From NCBI RefSeq assembly GCF_003971255.1, contig NZ_CP034660.1:1798001-1862000 (forward strand): 64,000 bases of DNA, written 5' to 3'. The position numbers and the translations under genes were made by a program. The notes under the pieces are model-generated. The model worked only from the letters and a program-made list of their open reading frames with translations, was not told the DNA's origin and ran no database searches. Source of the stretch: Colwellia sp. Arc7-635. GTDB lineage: Bacteria > Pseudomonadota > Gammaproteobacteria > Enterobacterales > Alteromonadaceae. Positions 1 through 9,281 of the stretch are shown piece after piece; positions within the stretch are counted from its first letter, which is position 1, and every line of letters starts with the position of its first letter.

Positions 1-253
1 TATCAATTTTCTGTTCGGTGATAAGAGCACCTATTTGTTGATCTCCACCTAATGGGCCGCTAATTAATTTATTTATTGTTAACGAGGTGTTGTTACTGAG
101 TAGGTTGCCGGTTGTACCGGTGGCAAAAAGCTCATGAGTAGATAATTTGTCTGAATAGCGTTGACACCAAGCAAGTAAGTTCGCTTTCATATTATCATGG
201 GCAACTAATGCGATAGATTTAAGTTCGGTCGCGATAACGTCTTTGTATTGCAT
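1..253 (-). CDS. mgsA: Methylglyoxal synthase, N-terminal part (cut by window edge)
   Basis: Converts dihydroxyacetone phosphate to methylglyoxal in the cytoplasm, a bypass of lower glycolysis. Only the first 84 codons lie in the window; the gene runs off the left edge. The reading starts [20 protein letters not shown] and contains the family hallmarks ALVAHDNMK, the phosphate-binding ATGTTGN segment and [14 protein letters not shown], which carries the catalytic Asp of the GGDQ motif. These match the E. coli MgsA pattern closely. The ATG at 253 is preceded on the minus strand by GGAAATAT, an acceptable ribosome binding site. Divergent from the gene at 911. Confidence 0.93.
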   Translation of the reverse strand, partial: MQYKDVIATELKSIALVAHDNMKANLLAWCQRYSDKLSTHELFATGTTGNLLSNNTSLTINKLISGPLGGDQQIGALITEQKID

Positions 254-910
254 ATATTTCCTTTGAATTTTTAGTTGAGCATTACTGCCGCTTGTGTTGC
301 CTTAGGTGAATAATGTTTCAGCAATCAAGTAATGACTTCATAACGTTTATGACTTTAGTCATAGGGGGCAATTTTTAAGTCAATATCATAATAGCCGCTG
401 TATTAAAGTGGATAAAGCAGCAGACTAAAAACGATTTCAACAAGCGTTAAGTTATGAATAACATAGCATTATTCTCATTTTATACTGACACAGACAGTAT
501 AAGGCTTTCAACAACTTATTTGTCTACCTAATAACCATCCCATATTTCGTCGCTGTCATCATCATTTTGTTAATGCCATGCTTTACTTGCCACAACAGGC
601 AGTAAATTATTAATCAACCTTAGAATGCTAAAAATGAGTTATATGAAAATATTGAGCAAACATTGTTTATAAAGATTTAGTTACCAGCATATGGCTATTT
701 TGATTGCACTGATATTGTTCAACAGATAATTCAATGGTATTAACGTTGTGCTCAGTTATTTTATTCATGTCAATACATGATTCTTTTAGAGTAACAGCTG
801 AGCTGTAAGATAACGACTCGTTGATATATTTTGATGCTAAGTCATTTGTCAGTAAAGAGTTTTCAGGTATGCTGTTGTTATAATAAGATCATAAAAAACA
901 TGAGGGATTT
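254..910. other. Intergenic region between mgsA and the oxidoreductase
   Basis: About 650 bases between divergent genes, with no convincing gene. It holds a 7-bp inverted repeat, TATACTG-N7-CAGTATA, at about 481-501, which could be an operator or a weak hairpin. The minus strand from about 680 to 885 is stop-free for roughly 68 codons, but its only ATG is at about codon 36 and has no ribosome binding site, so I do not call a gene there. Confidence 0.5.
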
Positions 911-1957
911 ATGTTGACTAATAAAATGACAAAAACGGTTAAAGGTTTAGCTTTAGTACTCAGTGATGACAGTGAATTAAAGTCTTCACAGCGTGTAAAG
1001 TTGATTGAGAAAACGCTACCCGCTCTTAAACCAGGACAGGTTCTCGTTCGAATGCTGGCTGCGCCCGTCAACCCGTCTGACTTGGTGTATTTATTGGGAA
1101 AATATGGCCTAGCTCCTCAAGAAGGAGCTTTTGTCGGCTTTGAAGGCTGTGGCATTGTAGAGCAAGCTCATGCTGGTCTTTATGGTAAATGGTTAAAGGG
1201 TAAGCGCGTTGCAATATCAGCGCAGCCGGGTATTGATGGCGTTTGGGCTGAATATGCGATAACAAAAGCTAATTATTGTTTACCTGTTCGCAAAGAGCTA
1301 AGTGATGAACAAGCAGCAACTATTATTGTTAACCCTTGTACGTCTGTTTGTTTAGTTGAACGTGCAATAACTCTTGGCAGTAAAGCTATCGTCATTAATG
1401 CTGCAGCAAGCCAAGTAGGTAAGGGCGCTATTCGGTACGCGAAACTCAAAGGTATTAAAACTATTGCAACTGTGCGCAGTGAAGCTAATGTTGAGGTGCT
1501 AAAAGCATTAGGAGCCGATTGTGTGTTATTGACTACTGACGAGGATTTTGAACAATCATTGAAGGACTGCGCGGTAAAACTACAAGCTAAAGTCTTATTG
1601 GACGCAGTTGCCGCCGAAGATACACCGCGTTTATTAAAGGCGATGCCTAATAGTTCTACCGCTTTGGTTTATGGTCGGTTGACTGAAACTTATGATCCAC
1701 TGGGCGGCCTTTTTAATGTTGCTGATGTCATCTTCCGTGATATTAAGATCGAAGGTTTTTGGTTGGCTAAGTACATAGGTGATGCTTCTGCACTGCAAGT
1801 GCTAGCACTAAGTTCAAAAGTTCAAAAGCTCTTTGCTGAAGGAATTTTTAAAACCGATATTTACGCGAGTGTTGGCTTTGATGACTTCCCACAAGCATTA
1901 GATCATTATGCTCAACATAAAAGTGACGGTAAGGTGATACTAAAATGTCAGAAGTGA
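911..1957 (+). CDS. MDR-superfamily zinc-free-type alcohol dehydrogenase / quinone oxidoreductase
   Basis: A 348-aa medium-chain dehydrogenase/reductase, probably an NAD(P)H-dependent reductase of quinones, enones or enoyl thioesters. The N-terminal GroES-like half includes APVNPSDL and GFEGCGIVE. The Rossmann half has the nucleotide-binding AAASQVGKGAIRYAK segment near residue 160, the AxxGxxG variant typical of the quinone-oxidoreductase/MECR branch. No clear structural-zinc Cys cluster is visible. GAGGGA lies 3-4 bases before the ATG at 911, which supports that start; a second Met follows five codons later. It stands alone, divergent from mgsA. The substrate cannot be read from the sequence; an enoyl reductase role is equally possible. 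Confidence 0.85.
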   Translation: MLTNKMTKTVKGLALVLSDDSELKSSQRVKLIEKTLPALKPGQVLVRMLAAPVNPSDLVYLLGKYGLAPQEGAFVGFEGCGIVEQAHAGLYGKWLKGKRVAISAQPGIDGVWAEYAITKANYCLPVRKELSDEQAATIIVNPCTSVCLVERAITLGSKAIVINAAASQVGKGAIRYAKLKGIKTIATVRSEANVEVLKALGADCVLLTTDEDFEQSLKDCAVKLQAKVLLDAVAAEDTPRLLKAMPNSSTALVYGRLTETYDPLGGLFNVADVIFRDIKIEGFWLAKYIGDASALQVLALSSKVQKLFAEGIFKTDIYASVGFDDFPQALDHYAQHKSDGKVILKCQK

Positions 1958-2049
1958 TATTTAGCTTTTAGCTCTTGATATTTTTTGCTCGCTTTATACT
2001 CAGCCAGTGCTTGGTTAAAGGCTTTCATTTTTTTTAAGCTGGCGCTTTA

Positions 2050-2520
2050 TTATTCATTGATAATGTTCGCATAAGTAGCCTCTAGCGATAGTGCAAGGTT
2101 GCAAGGCGATAATTCAATTTCTAACCCACGTTTGCCGCCACTAATGAATAATGTACTTAAGGCTTCTGCACTTTTATCTATGAGGGTGACCAAACGTTTT
2201 TTTTGCCCTAGCGGACTCACGCCGCCAAGCACATAGCCAGTAGAATTTTGTACTTTGTTAATCTCTGCCATTTTTACTTTTTTAGCATTAAGCACTTTTG
2301 CTAGCTTTTTTAGATTCAGTTTTTCTAGTGCAGGAATAATAGCTACCGCTAAATAACTACTATCAACGTCGACCACAAGAGTTTTAAAAACCAAATCAGC
2401 ACTTACCTTCAGTTTATCAATTGCTTCTAGACCGAATGATTTACAATGAGTTTCATGTTGATACTGATGTAATGTGTACGGTAAAGCTAATTTATCCAAT
2501 TGGTCAACTGCTGGTGTCAT
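2050..2520 (-). CDS. ybaK: Cys-tRNA(Pro)/Cys-tRNA(Cys) deacylase YbaK
   Basis: A 156-aa trans-editing enzyme that hydrolyses Cys mischarged onto tRNA-Pro. It is full length and close to E. coli YbaK throughout: MTPAVDQLDKL at the N terminus, VFKTLVV, the LKKLAKVLNAKKVKMA helix region, STGYVLGGVSPLGQKKRL with the GxxxP substrate loop, and ISGGKRGLEIELSP near the C terminus. The Lys in FKTL is the conserved active-site lysine. Cytoplasmic, with no signal peptide. It lies about 90 bases downstream of the last pqi gene on the same strand, so read-through from pqiABC is possible; a perfect 11-bp inverted repeat sits between them. Confidence 0.95.
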   Translation of the reverse strand: MTPAVDQLDKLALPYTLHQYQHETHCKSFGLEAIDKLKVSADLVFKTLVVDVDSSYLAVAIIPALEKLNLKKLAKVLNAKKVKMAEINKVQNSTGYVLGGVSPLGQKKRLVTLIDKSAEALSTLFISGGKRGLEIELSPCNLALSLEATYANIINE

Positions 2521-2553
2521 TTTGGGCCCTTAACGCACTTTAACGGAGTAATT

Positions 2554-2584
2554 ATCGATATAACCAAAATATTGTTATATCGAT
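2554..2584. repeat. Perfect 11-bp inverted repeat between pqiC and ybaK
   Basis: ATCGATATAAC and its exact complement GTTATATCGAT are separated by nine bases. It sits just after pqiC in the direction of transcription but has no T-run on that strand, so it is at best a weak terminator or a processing hairpin. Confidence 0.55.
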
Positions 2585-2613
2585 TAATATCTTCTGAACT
2601 TTGATCACAATGA

Positions 2614-3240
2614 CTATTTATCTGGCTGCTTATTTTTATTTAAATTTTTGCTGATGTCAGCAGATAATAAAGTAATTGCTTGACGCATTTTATGTACAGC
2701 GTGCGGATAGCCATCAACTGTGAGTGCTACCATCAATTTAAAATTGTGTTTTTTTACCAAACGATCAATTTTGCTCTCTTGTAACCAATAGCTACCCGTA
2801 AGTATGACTTGTGACTGATGGGTTGCATGAAACGCCGTTACTTCAATAATAAGCTCTGTATCATCCGTGCGTTTATTTGGCATGGCTGCAGTGACATAAT
2901 AATTGCGCTGATCTATCGTATTTAAATCCTGAGTTAAAGTGTGTGCAACACTATGTTGTAACGTTTCTGCCCACATATGAAAGTTAGAATAATGTAATTG
3001 GTGATCAGAAAGTTGTAAAACTAAACCGGGTTGTTTTAAATAGTCAGGCAACTCCAATACGTTAACTGTAATTGTTGGAGTGTTTGTATTGTTTATAATA
3101 CTGGCACTATTTGTATCGCCTACGCTAGTATTGAGTGTCGGGCTATTCAGTAAATAGTATTGCGTTTTTGGGGTATTGTTCGACGTACATGCACTCAAGA
3201 GGATAATTGATAAACTAAATAGTATTAACGCTCGTTTCAT
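2614..3240 (-). CDS. pqiC: PqiC outer-membrane lipoprotein
   Basis: A 208-aa member of the ABC-type transport auxiliary lipoprotein family (PqiC/YmbA). In E. coli it forms the outer-membrane partner of the PqiB tunnel that carries lipids across the periplasm. It begins with a lipoprotein signal, ILLSAC with the lipidated Cys at 18, followed by TSNN. The body has the YYLLNSP strand and a ELPDYLKQPGLVLQ segment typical of the family (the E. coli equivalents read LPDYL). Its ATG overlaps the stop codon of pqiB by one base (TAATG), which implies translational coupling. It is the third gene of pqiABC. Confidence 0.9.
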   Translation of the reverse strand: MKRALILFSLSIILLSACTSNNTPKTQYYLLNSPTLNTSVGDTNSASIINNTNTPTITVNVLELPDYLKQPGLVLQLSDHQLHYSNFHMWAETLQHSVAHTLTQDLNTIDQRNYYVTAAMPNKRTDDTELIIEVTAFHATHQSQVILTGSYWLQESKIDRLVKKHNFKLMVALTVDGYPHAVHKMRQAITLLSADISKNLNKNKQPDK

Positions 3241-4898
3241 TACTGTGCTCCATTACGTTTTGTTGGCATTGGTTCAGCGGTGTCACCGTCATTAAATACC
3301 AAGCTATTAGGTTTGTGTTTAAGCTGATTGAGCAGAGGTTTTAATTCATTCATAGTTGCCGTTAATGTATTTAGTGTCGTGCGCAGGTCTTCATAACCAG
3401 GAGAACCAGACGATAAATCTTGAGTTAAACTATTAATGCCTTGCAAGGTTTTTTTCAGTTCGGCGCTAAGGTGCTGTTGCTCAACTTGGCTAAGTAGCCC
3501 CTCAAGATTTTGGCTTACACCTTGTAACTCTTTTGCCGTTTGCGTTATTTCTAACATCAGTTGATTGGCATTATTACTTAAATTGTTAAGTGGAATGTTG
3601 TTTAACTTATCCATAAACTGTTCAGCTTTAGCGGTGATTTGTGAAAAATCATCACTGCTGGTTGGGATGATGGGAAATTCATCATATTGTTCAATAACGC
3701 TGACAGGTTGGTCTTGGTTATGCTGTAAGTCAACATACAGACTGCCAGTTAAAATATTACCTGTGCGCAATACGGCTTTTAAACCGTGTTTTATCCAATA
3801 AATATTTTGTTTGGCCATAATATCTTTGCCGTTACTATTATCAGGTAAACCGACACGTCCGGGTTGTAAGCTGATTAATACGGGAATTTTAAAATCTTCT
3901 TTTGTTAAGGTATTTTTACTTAATGTCAGCGCCATATTGGTTGATTTAACTTTACCTATTTGTACGCCTCGATATTCAACAGGTGCGCCTATCGAAAGCC
4001 CTCTGATAGAGTCACTAACGAGAACAACAAATTCGATAGAATGGCGGTATCTTTCATCATCTGCGGCATCATAACTCTCATAAATATCGAAATACGAACG
4101 TTCGCCAATTTTATCGCCAACCCCCATACCTTCTGGAATACCAAAAGTGACGCCATTGGTTAGCATAGTTTCTAAGTTACCGGTTTTTATGGAAATGCCG
4201 TCAGCATTTAAATCAAATTGTAAGCCACTAACATCCCAAAATTTTGTGTTACTCGTGATTAACTGATGATAAGGCGCTTTGATAAAAGCATTATAGTAAA
4301 CAACGCGTTCTTCAAAATTGAAGTATATATCTTCGAACTGACCAACGGTCAACCCTTTATAAATAATGGGGTCGCCCTTAGAGTAAGCAAACTGATCATT
4401 ACTATTAAGGGTGACATGTAACCCTGGCGTGCCAACGGCGGTAACAGGAGGGGCATCTAAAGCTTCAAATTGATAACGTTCAGCCTCATTTTTCCCTGGT
4501 GATATCTCAATATATACCCCCGAGATTAAAGTACTGAGACCAGATACTCCGGTATGTGATATTTGTGGAGAAACGACCCAAAACATACTATCAGTTACTA
4601 AGAAATGCTCTGCTGTTTTCTTGATTTTTGCGGTAACAATAACACCATCACCTTTATTGTTGAGCTCAATTTGACTGATTTCACCAATATCCACATTACG
4701 TGATTTTATTTTGGTTTTTCCTGCTTCCATACCTTCAGCGGTAGAAAAGTGAATGGAAATTTCTGTGCCTTCATTGCTCCACTGATAATAAAGCATCCAG
4801 CAACCAATAAAAACGGCAATTAGGGGAACAAACCAAATGGTAGATACGTTTTTAACGGGCTTTATTGTCGCGTTCTCAGCGGGTTTATCATTGTTCAT
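3240..4898 (-). CDS. pqiB: PqiB, MCE-domain intermembrane transport protein
   Basis: A 552-aa protein, close to the 546 aa of E. coli PqiB, anchored by one N-terminal membrane helix (about residues 20-40, VSTIWFVPLIAVFIGCWMLY). Three MCE domains follow at roughly 45-135, 160-250 and 280-390. Each is recognisable by the G-(I/L)-x-G-x-x-V-x-x-(R/K) pattern, for example GMEAGKTKIKSRNVDIGEI and GLSIGAPVEYRGVQIGKV. The C-terminal 130 residues are helical and form the periplasm-spanning coiled needle in homologues. The 11-base overlap with pqiA and 1-base overlap with pqiC show a coupled operon. Confidence 0.95.
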   Translation of the reverse strand: MNNDKPAENATIKPVKNVSTIWFVPLIAVFIGCWMLYYQWSNEGTEISIHFSTAEGMEAGKTKIKSRNVDIGEISQIELNNKGDGVIVTAKIKKTAEHFLVTDSMFWVVSPQISHTGVSGLSTLISGVYIEISPGKNEAERYQFEALDAPPVTAVGTPGLHVTLNSNDQFAYSKGDPIIYKGLTVGQFEDIYFNFEERVVYYNAFIKAPYHQLITSNTKFWDVSGLQFDLNADGISIKTGNLETMLTNGVTFGIPEGMGVGDKIGERSYFDIYESYDAADDERYRHSIEFVVLVSDSIRGLSIGAPVEYRGVQIGKVKSTNMALTLSKNTLTKEDFKIPVLISLQPGRVGLPDNSNGKDIMAKQNIYWIKHGLKAVLRTGNILTGSLYVDLQHNQDQPVSVIEQYDEFPIIPTSSDDFSQITAKAEQFMDKLNNIPLNNLSNNANQLMLEITQTAKELQGVSQNLEGLLSQVEQQHLSAELKKTLQGINSLTQDLSSGSPGYEDLRTTLNTLTATMNELKPLLNQLKHKPNSLVFNDGDTAEPMPTKRNGAQ

Positions 4899-6066
4899 TA
4901 TTTTTATTTTTCCAAATCAACTGAGGTTCAAAACTCATTGCGGCGAGCATAGTGGTAACTACAACGCCTGAAAACGCTATGGTTGCAGCGCCTGGGGTTA
5001 TACTCATTGTTGGTCCAAGCTGTATTAAGCTAGCGAGTACAATAACAACGAAAACATCTATCATTGACCAACGACCGACAAACTCAGCCAGACGATACCA
5101 TTTTACTCTTTCTAAGCTTAATTTATCACTTTGTTTTTGAACACTATAATTTAACCAAGCCAACACCAGTATCTTAGCTACGGGCACTACAACACTGGCA
5201 ACAAAAATAATAGCAGCGATAGGGTAGGACCCCAAATGCCAAAGTAATATAACACCACCTATAATAGTGCTTGGGTCATCTTGACCAAAGAGTCGAGTAG
5301 ACATAATTGGGTACATATTCGCAGGTATATATAAAATAACGGCGGTGATGAGTAGTGCCCAGGTTTTTTGTACACTCATCGCGTGTGCAGCAGGATCTTC
5401 TTGAGCAATTTTATGCTTACTTTCCTGTATCTCAATATTGTGGGCTTTTTCAACATCGGCCAATAACTGATACAACTGACGTTTATCTATATGTAAAACC
5501 ACCAGTGTCATCGATAGTGCGAATAAAGTAAAAGCGTAAAAAGATAAACCGAGTGCAATGTCAGCCATCGACATAATTTTGATTAAGCTAACTAAAGCGC
5601 CAATTAAGAATATTTCTACCATGCTCCAGGGTAACAGTTTAAAAACCATGGCTAAAATACGCCGACCATTTTTTGGATATAATCCTTTATTCATCGGGAT
5701 GAGTAAATAAATAATGGATACTAAAACTATACTGGGGATAGCAAAAATAGTCAGTAATTCAATCAAGGCTAGGATATGATAATTATTCTCGATTAAAATA
5801 AAAAAAGTATTGATAACATCAAAATGATTTTCTAAACCATTGGTACTAAAAGATAAAAAACTAAAAGGTAATGATGCTAATAAAAATATTAATGCTGTAA
5901 TAGCAAAGGCTATAATTCTTTCATTTGCATTTTTATGTTTGGCACTCAAGGTGTATCCACAGCGAGGGCACTGTGCTTTTTGATTTTCTTTTAACTGGGG
6001 TAAGTTAATGGTTAGGGCACATTCATGGCACTGAACTTTAACGTAATATTCTTCGGTGTTTGGCAA
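4888..6066 (-). CDS. pqiA: PqiA, inner-membrane partner of PqiB
   Basis: A 392-aa polytopic membrane protein. It starts with a zinc-ribbon (C13-x2-C16 and C33-x2-C36, within QCHECALTI and QCPRCGYTL), followed by two PqiA repeats, each of about four membrane helices; the second starts near residue 230 with KTWALLITAVILYIPANMYPIM. E. coli PqiA has a zinc ribbon before each repeat; here only the first Cys set is visible. PqiA is thought to feed lipids to the PqiB tunnel at the inner membrane. It is the first gene of pqiABC. The ATG at 6066 is preceded by a weak site, AAAATTTGCC. Confidence 0.93.
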   Translation of the reverse strand: MPNTEEYYVKVQCHECALTINLPQLKENQKAQCPRCGYTLSAKHKNANERIIAFAITALIFLLASLPFSFLSFSTNGLENHFDVINTFFILIENNYHILALIELLTIFAIPSIVLVSIIYLLIPMNKGLYPKNGRRILAMVFKLLPWSMVEIFLIGALVSLIKIMSMADIALGLSFYAFTLFALSMTLVVLHIDKRQLYQLLADVEKAHNIEIQESKHKIAQEDPAAHAMSVQKTWALLITAVILYIPANMYPIMSTRLFGQDDPSTIIGGVILLWHLGSYPIAAIIFVASVVVPVAKILVLAWLNYSVQKQSDKLSLERVKWYRLAEFVGRWSMIDVFVVIVLASLIQLGPTMSITPGAATIAFSGVVVTTMLAAMSFEPQLIWKNKNNEQ

Positions 6067-6230
6067 ATTTTCTTGGCATCGTAAATGCCGTCCTCAGTTT
6101 GAGTGAAATCTATTATTTTAAATTAGCATATATTCACAATAATTTACTTAATAATTTTATTGAAATTAAAGATTTACCTTTAAAGCAGTAGGCTATTAAT
6201 GTTTTATTAACCTGAATTAACTACGCTTTT

Positions 6231-6856
6231 TTAATTATGTTTTTTAATAAAGTCTAAAGTGCTTAAGGATACTTTTTGAACTTGCGCTTGCAAGCAAGGC
6301 ACAACATTGCTCTCAAACCATGGGTTTTTCTTTAGCCATATATTATTTCGGGGCTAGGGTGGGGGATTGGGATTATTGCTGGGGTAGTATTATGATAATA
6401 GTTTTGCCAATTCTCAACGGTTTCGGTTAAGGTTTTTTCTTGTCTTTCTGGTAAATGCCATTGTTGAGCATAACCACCAATAGCAATAATTAGCTCTACT
6501 TGCTTTAGTTGTTCAAGTATTTTTTTTCGCCATGTTTTTGCACATTCAGGCCGAGGAGCCAAGTCGCCAGATTTGCCTTTGCCGGGATAACAAAATGCCA
6601 TGGGTAAAATGGCAAAGATTTTGTCATTATAAAAAGTGTCAGCATCAACACCTAGCCACAGTCTGAGTCTTTCTCCGCTTTTATCGTCAAAAGGAATACC
6701 TGATTGATGCACTTTTAGCCCTGGTGCTTGACCCGCGATGATAATTTTAGAAGATGGTGACATTTGTATTACCGGATTAACGCCATGCGGCAGAGATTCT
6801 TGGCAAAGTGTGCACTGACGTACATCATTTATCAATCGAGTGAATATATCTGACAA
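6231..6856 (-). pseudogene. Uracil-DNA glycosylase family protein, one-base frameshift near the C terminus
   Basis: The frame opening at 6856 encodes a UDG-superfamily protein: RQCTLC, the GQAPGLKVHQSGIPFDD water-activating loop, ILPMAFCYPGKG, and the HPSP motif of the second active-site loop. It then ends abruptly after 174 codons. If one base is inserted in the C run at 6350-6353 (minus strand CCCC), the reading continues as HPSPRNNIWLKKNPWFE and on to a stop at 6231, giving about 208 aa. HPSPRN-x-(I/L)W-L-x-x-NPWFE is exactly the usual family ending, so this is a real frameshift or a sequencing error rather than an alternative end. The family excises uracil from DNA. A protein truncated right after HPSP would lack its last helix and strand and is likely inactive. 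Confidence 0.85.
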
Positions 6857-6935
6857 TAGCGTTGACCTTTTTTAGAAGCTTTAGTTGTTCAAGATAATTG
6901 AAGCATCAGTGTTTGAAAAATTTAGGAATAGGGAT

Positions 6936-6973
6936 AAAAAAAGTGCTGTTATCAATGAATGATAACAGCACTT
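6936..6973 (-). terminator. Rho-independent terminator of the OmpA-like gene
   Basis: A perfect 14-bp stem (6941-6954 with 6960-6973, AAGTGCTGTTATCA and its complement) has a 5-base loop. On the minus strand it is followed by a run of six T, 40 bases after the stop at 7013. On the plus strand it is followed by TTTTG, so it may act weakly in both directions. Confidence 0.9.
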
Positions 6974-7012
6974 TTGTGTTTAAATAAATAATTTAGCTAA
7001 GTTAACGCATTA

Positions 7013-8080
7013 TTAACGTTTAATCGCTACTTTATTTTTTACTGAAACTTTTGCTTCAATACGTCTGTTTTCTGCATGTGCAGCAGCATTATTAGCAGAG
7101 TTTAGTAATTGCTCTTCACCCATACCTTTTGCCGTTAAACGTGAGGCATTAATACCAAAATCATGAGTTAACACAGCAACAATAGCATCAGCACGTTGTT
7201 GAGATAACTTTTTATTAAATGCAGCAGCACCTTGACTTGAAGTATGTCCAACAATCGTTAATGACGTATGTGGGTACTTTTTCATAAAGTCAGCGGCAGT
7301 TCTGATGTTGTCTAAATATTCAGCTTTTACAACTGCTTTAGAGTTATCAAAATTAACATGTAGGCGTAGCTCGTCATTTTCTTCTGTAAATACGGTACAG
7401 CCACGGCTATCAACTTTATCGGTCATTGGCGTAGTTTTACATTGATCTTTGCTATCAATAACACCGTCATTGTCGCTATCAAGTGGTTTAGCAACTACTG
7501 GCGCAGGTTGTACCGGTGTAGCTGGTCTAGCTTTTTTAGCGGTATCGCCAAAGAAGTAAACAAAACCGATTTGTGCACTTAGATCTGTATACTTATTGTC
7601 GAATTGATAATGGCCGTTACCTTCGAAGTATACAGCACTGCGGTCACTGACATAATGACGGTAACCAGCACCAACATTTGCTGATAAATCAGAATCAATA
7701 ACGTCAATCACACTTGCGCCACCCATAACATAAAAGTTTTGTTTTGTTGGGAAGTATAGATAGTTTGCTGCGATGTTTTTGCCAGAAGGTGTAGAAGGCG
7801 CCCAACCCGTTCTGCTTAAGTTAAGATGAGTGTAAGAAAGTCTCAATTCTGAATACTCAGATAAACGATGACCAAACTCAATACCATAACCATTTGCGTG
7901 GTCGATATAGTCAACATCATTTGGCGCTAATCTGTCATCATCGGTGTTCATACGCATACCATGAATACCAAGATAGTTTTTACCGACAAGATCTTCTGCT
8001 TTAGGTTGCTCTTGTGCATTGACAGTGAATGCACAAAGTAAGCTTGAAATTAATAAAAGTGATGTTTTTTGTTGACGCAC
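7013..8080 (-). CDS. OmpA-family outer-membrane protein
   Basis: A 355-aa protein with a signal peptide (cleavage after FTVNA, about residue 22), an N-terminal eight-stranded-type beta-barrel (residues 25-185, alternating aromatic strands such as YEFGHRLSEYSELRLSYTHL), and a short Pro/Ala linker. A calcium-binding thrombospondin-3-like repeat, DSDNDGVIDSKDQC, sits near 203, and a C-terminal OmpA peptidoglycan-binding domain covers about 240-345. The last includes LTIVGHTSSQGAAAFNKKLS and QQRADAI with the conserved Asp/Arg pair region. It ties the outer membrane to the cell wall. Single gene with its own terminator. Function beyond structural porin/anchor is not readable. Confidence 0.92.
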   Translation of the reverse strand: MRQQKTSLLLISSLLCAFTVNAQEQPKAEDLVGKNYLGIHGMRMNTDDDRLAPNDVDYIDHANGYGIEFGHRLSEYSELRLSYTHLNLSRTGWAPSTPSGKNIAANYLYFPTKQNFYVMGGASVIDVIDSDLSANVGAGYRHYVSDRSAVYFEGNGHYQFDNKYTDLSAQIGFVYFFGDTAKKARPATPVQPAPVVAKPLDSDNDGVIDSKDQCKTTPMTDKVDSRGCTVFTEENDELRLHVNFDNSKAVVKAEYLDNIRTAADFMKKYPHTSLTIVGHTSSQGAAAFNKKLSQQRADAIVAVLTHDFGINASRLTAKGMGEEQLLNSANNAAAHAENRRIEAKVSVKNKVAIKR

Positions 8081-8223
8081 AATTGTATTCCTTTTGACAT
8101 AAATGTTAATAAATTGTTTTGCTAAATTTCTCTATTGCTAATGCTTAGATATATTTTTTATTGCAAATGTATAGTGACTCCAGCATATATTATAAATAAT
8201 AACCTTAATTTTGCTGAAAGTAA

Positions 8224-9069
8224 TCATTGCCAATCGCTAATACCATAATTAGTGAGTAATTTATCTAATTTTCCTGAATTACGATAGTCGGTTATACCTT
8301 GGTCTATAACCTGTAAAAGCTGCACATCTATTATTTTCGATAGCGCAACATATAGCTGACTTGATTTCCCTTGCGTTCCTGCGTAGTTAAGTGGCGTAAT
8401 GTTTAAACGCTTAACTTCACTTAATACTGCATTTTTACTGTCTAGTATTATATCAATATGACCAGACATTAAGCGATTTATATTTTGGTTTAGTGGGAAG
8501 TCGCCATGAGCGTAAGAAAATAAATTTGGCTTTTCAGCGATAAGTTCTTCAATAGATTGACCGTAAAAATAGCCTTTGATGATGCCAATGCTATGATTTT
8601 TACTAGCGTATTCAGCAAGTTCTGCAACTGAAGTAAATTGCCAGGCGTTGTTACTTTTAACAAAAAAATCATTAGCAAATATGCCGACAGGCATCGTCGA
8701 AGAGATTAATTGGTGATGATCAATATGTTGCTGTGTTAATCCTAAAACAATATCAACTTTATCATTTTTCAAAAGCATAATAGCTCTTGCTAAAGGTATG
8801 GTTTCATTTCTGACGATAAATTGTTTTTCTTGCAATATATCGTTTAACATTTCTACGATATAGCCAGGCTTTTGCGGATCTTGACAGATATAGGGACACC
8901 ATATATCTGATGCCATGATTATTTCTTTGGCGTAAGTTTTATTTTGAAAGCAGCAAAGTGCCAGTAATAATATTATTTTCAGTATAAATACAGGTTTGCT
9001 ATTAAACGTGTTGTAGAGTTCGTTGTTTTCATCGACATCGTGAAAAAAAGGATAATGCTTTACTGACAT
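8224..9069 (-). CDS. Periplasmic amino-acid-type solute-binding protein (family 3)
   Basis: A 281-aa protein of the SBP_bac_3 / transporter-substrate-binding fold. The N terminus is unusual: about 28 polar residues come before the hydrophobic segment ILKIILLLALCCF, with cleavage probably after KTYA near 47. No other ATG lies before the hydrophobic core, so the start is either long or an unrecognised codon. The mature part begins EIIMASDIWCPYICQDP and has GYIVEMLNDIL and KGYFYGQSIEEL, the pattern of two-lobed binding proteins. No permease genes are adjacent, as is common for such stand-alone proteins in Alteromonadales. The ligand is unknown. Confidence 0.8.
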   Translation of the reverse strand: MSVKHYPFFHDVDENNELYNTFNSKPVFILKIILLLALCCFQNKTYAKEIIMASDIWCPYICQDPQKPGYIVEMLNDILQEKQFIVRNETIPLARAIMLLKNDKVDIVLGLTQQHIDHHQLISSTMPVGIFANDFFVKSNNAWQFTSVAELAEYASKNHSIGIIKGYFYGQSIEELIAEKPNLFSYAHGDFPLNQNINRLMSGHIDIILDSKNAVLSEVKRLNITPLNYAGTQGKSSQLYVALSKIIDVQLLQVIDQGITDYRNSGKLDKLLTNYGISDWQ

Positions 9070-9281
9070 TTAATCACCTAAGACTTTATTCTATTTAATT
9101 TAAAGCTGTTTTCAAAAATTATATCATTAAATTGCTTTAGATACATTTGATTGTTGCTATACCTAGGTATAATGCAATTTATCGCTGTGAAGTAAAACAG
9201 AGAATTAAAATAGATAATTACTGAGTAATTAAACTGAGTAATTAAACTGAGTGTAAAACCAGACCAATCGGATTAAATAAT

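Noticed and set aside
680-885. Stop-free minus-strand stretch of about 68 codons upstream of the MDR gene
   Set aside because: The only ATG is halfway through and lacks a binding site; the composition is not clearly coding.
1960-2040. Minus-strand 26-codon frame MKAFNQALAEYKASKKYQEL... after ybaK
   Set aside because: Protein-like in composition but very short, without a ribosome binding site, overlapping the 3' end region of the oxidoreductase gene. It may be a decayed C-terminal fragment.
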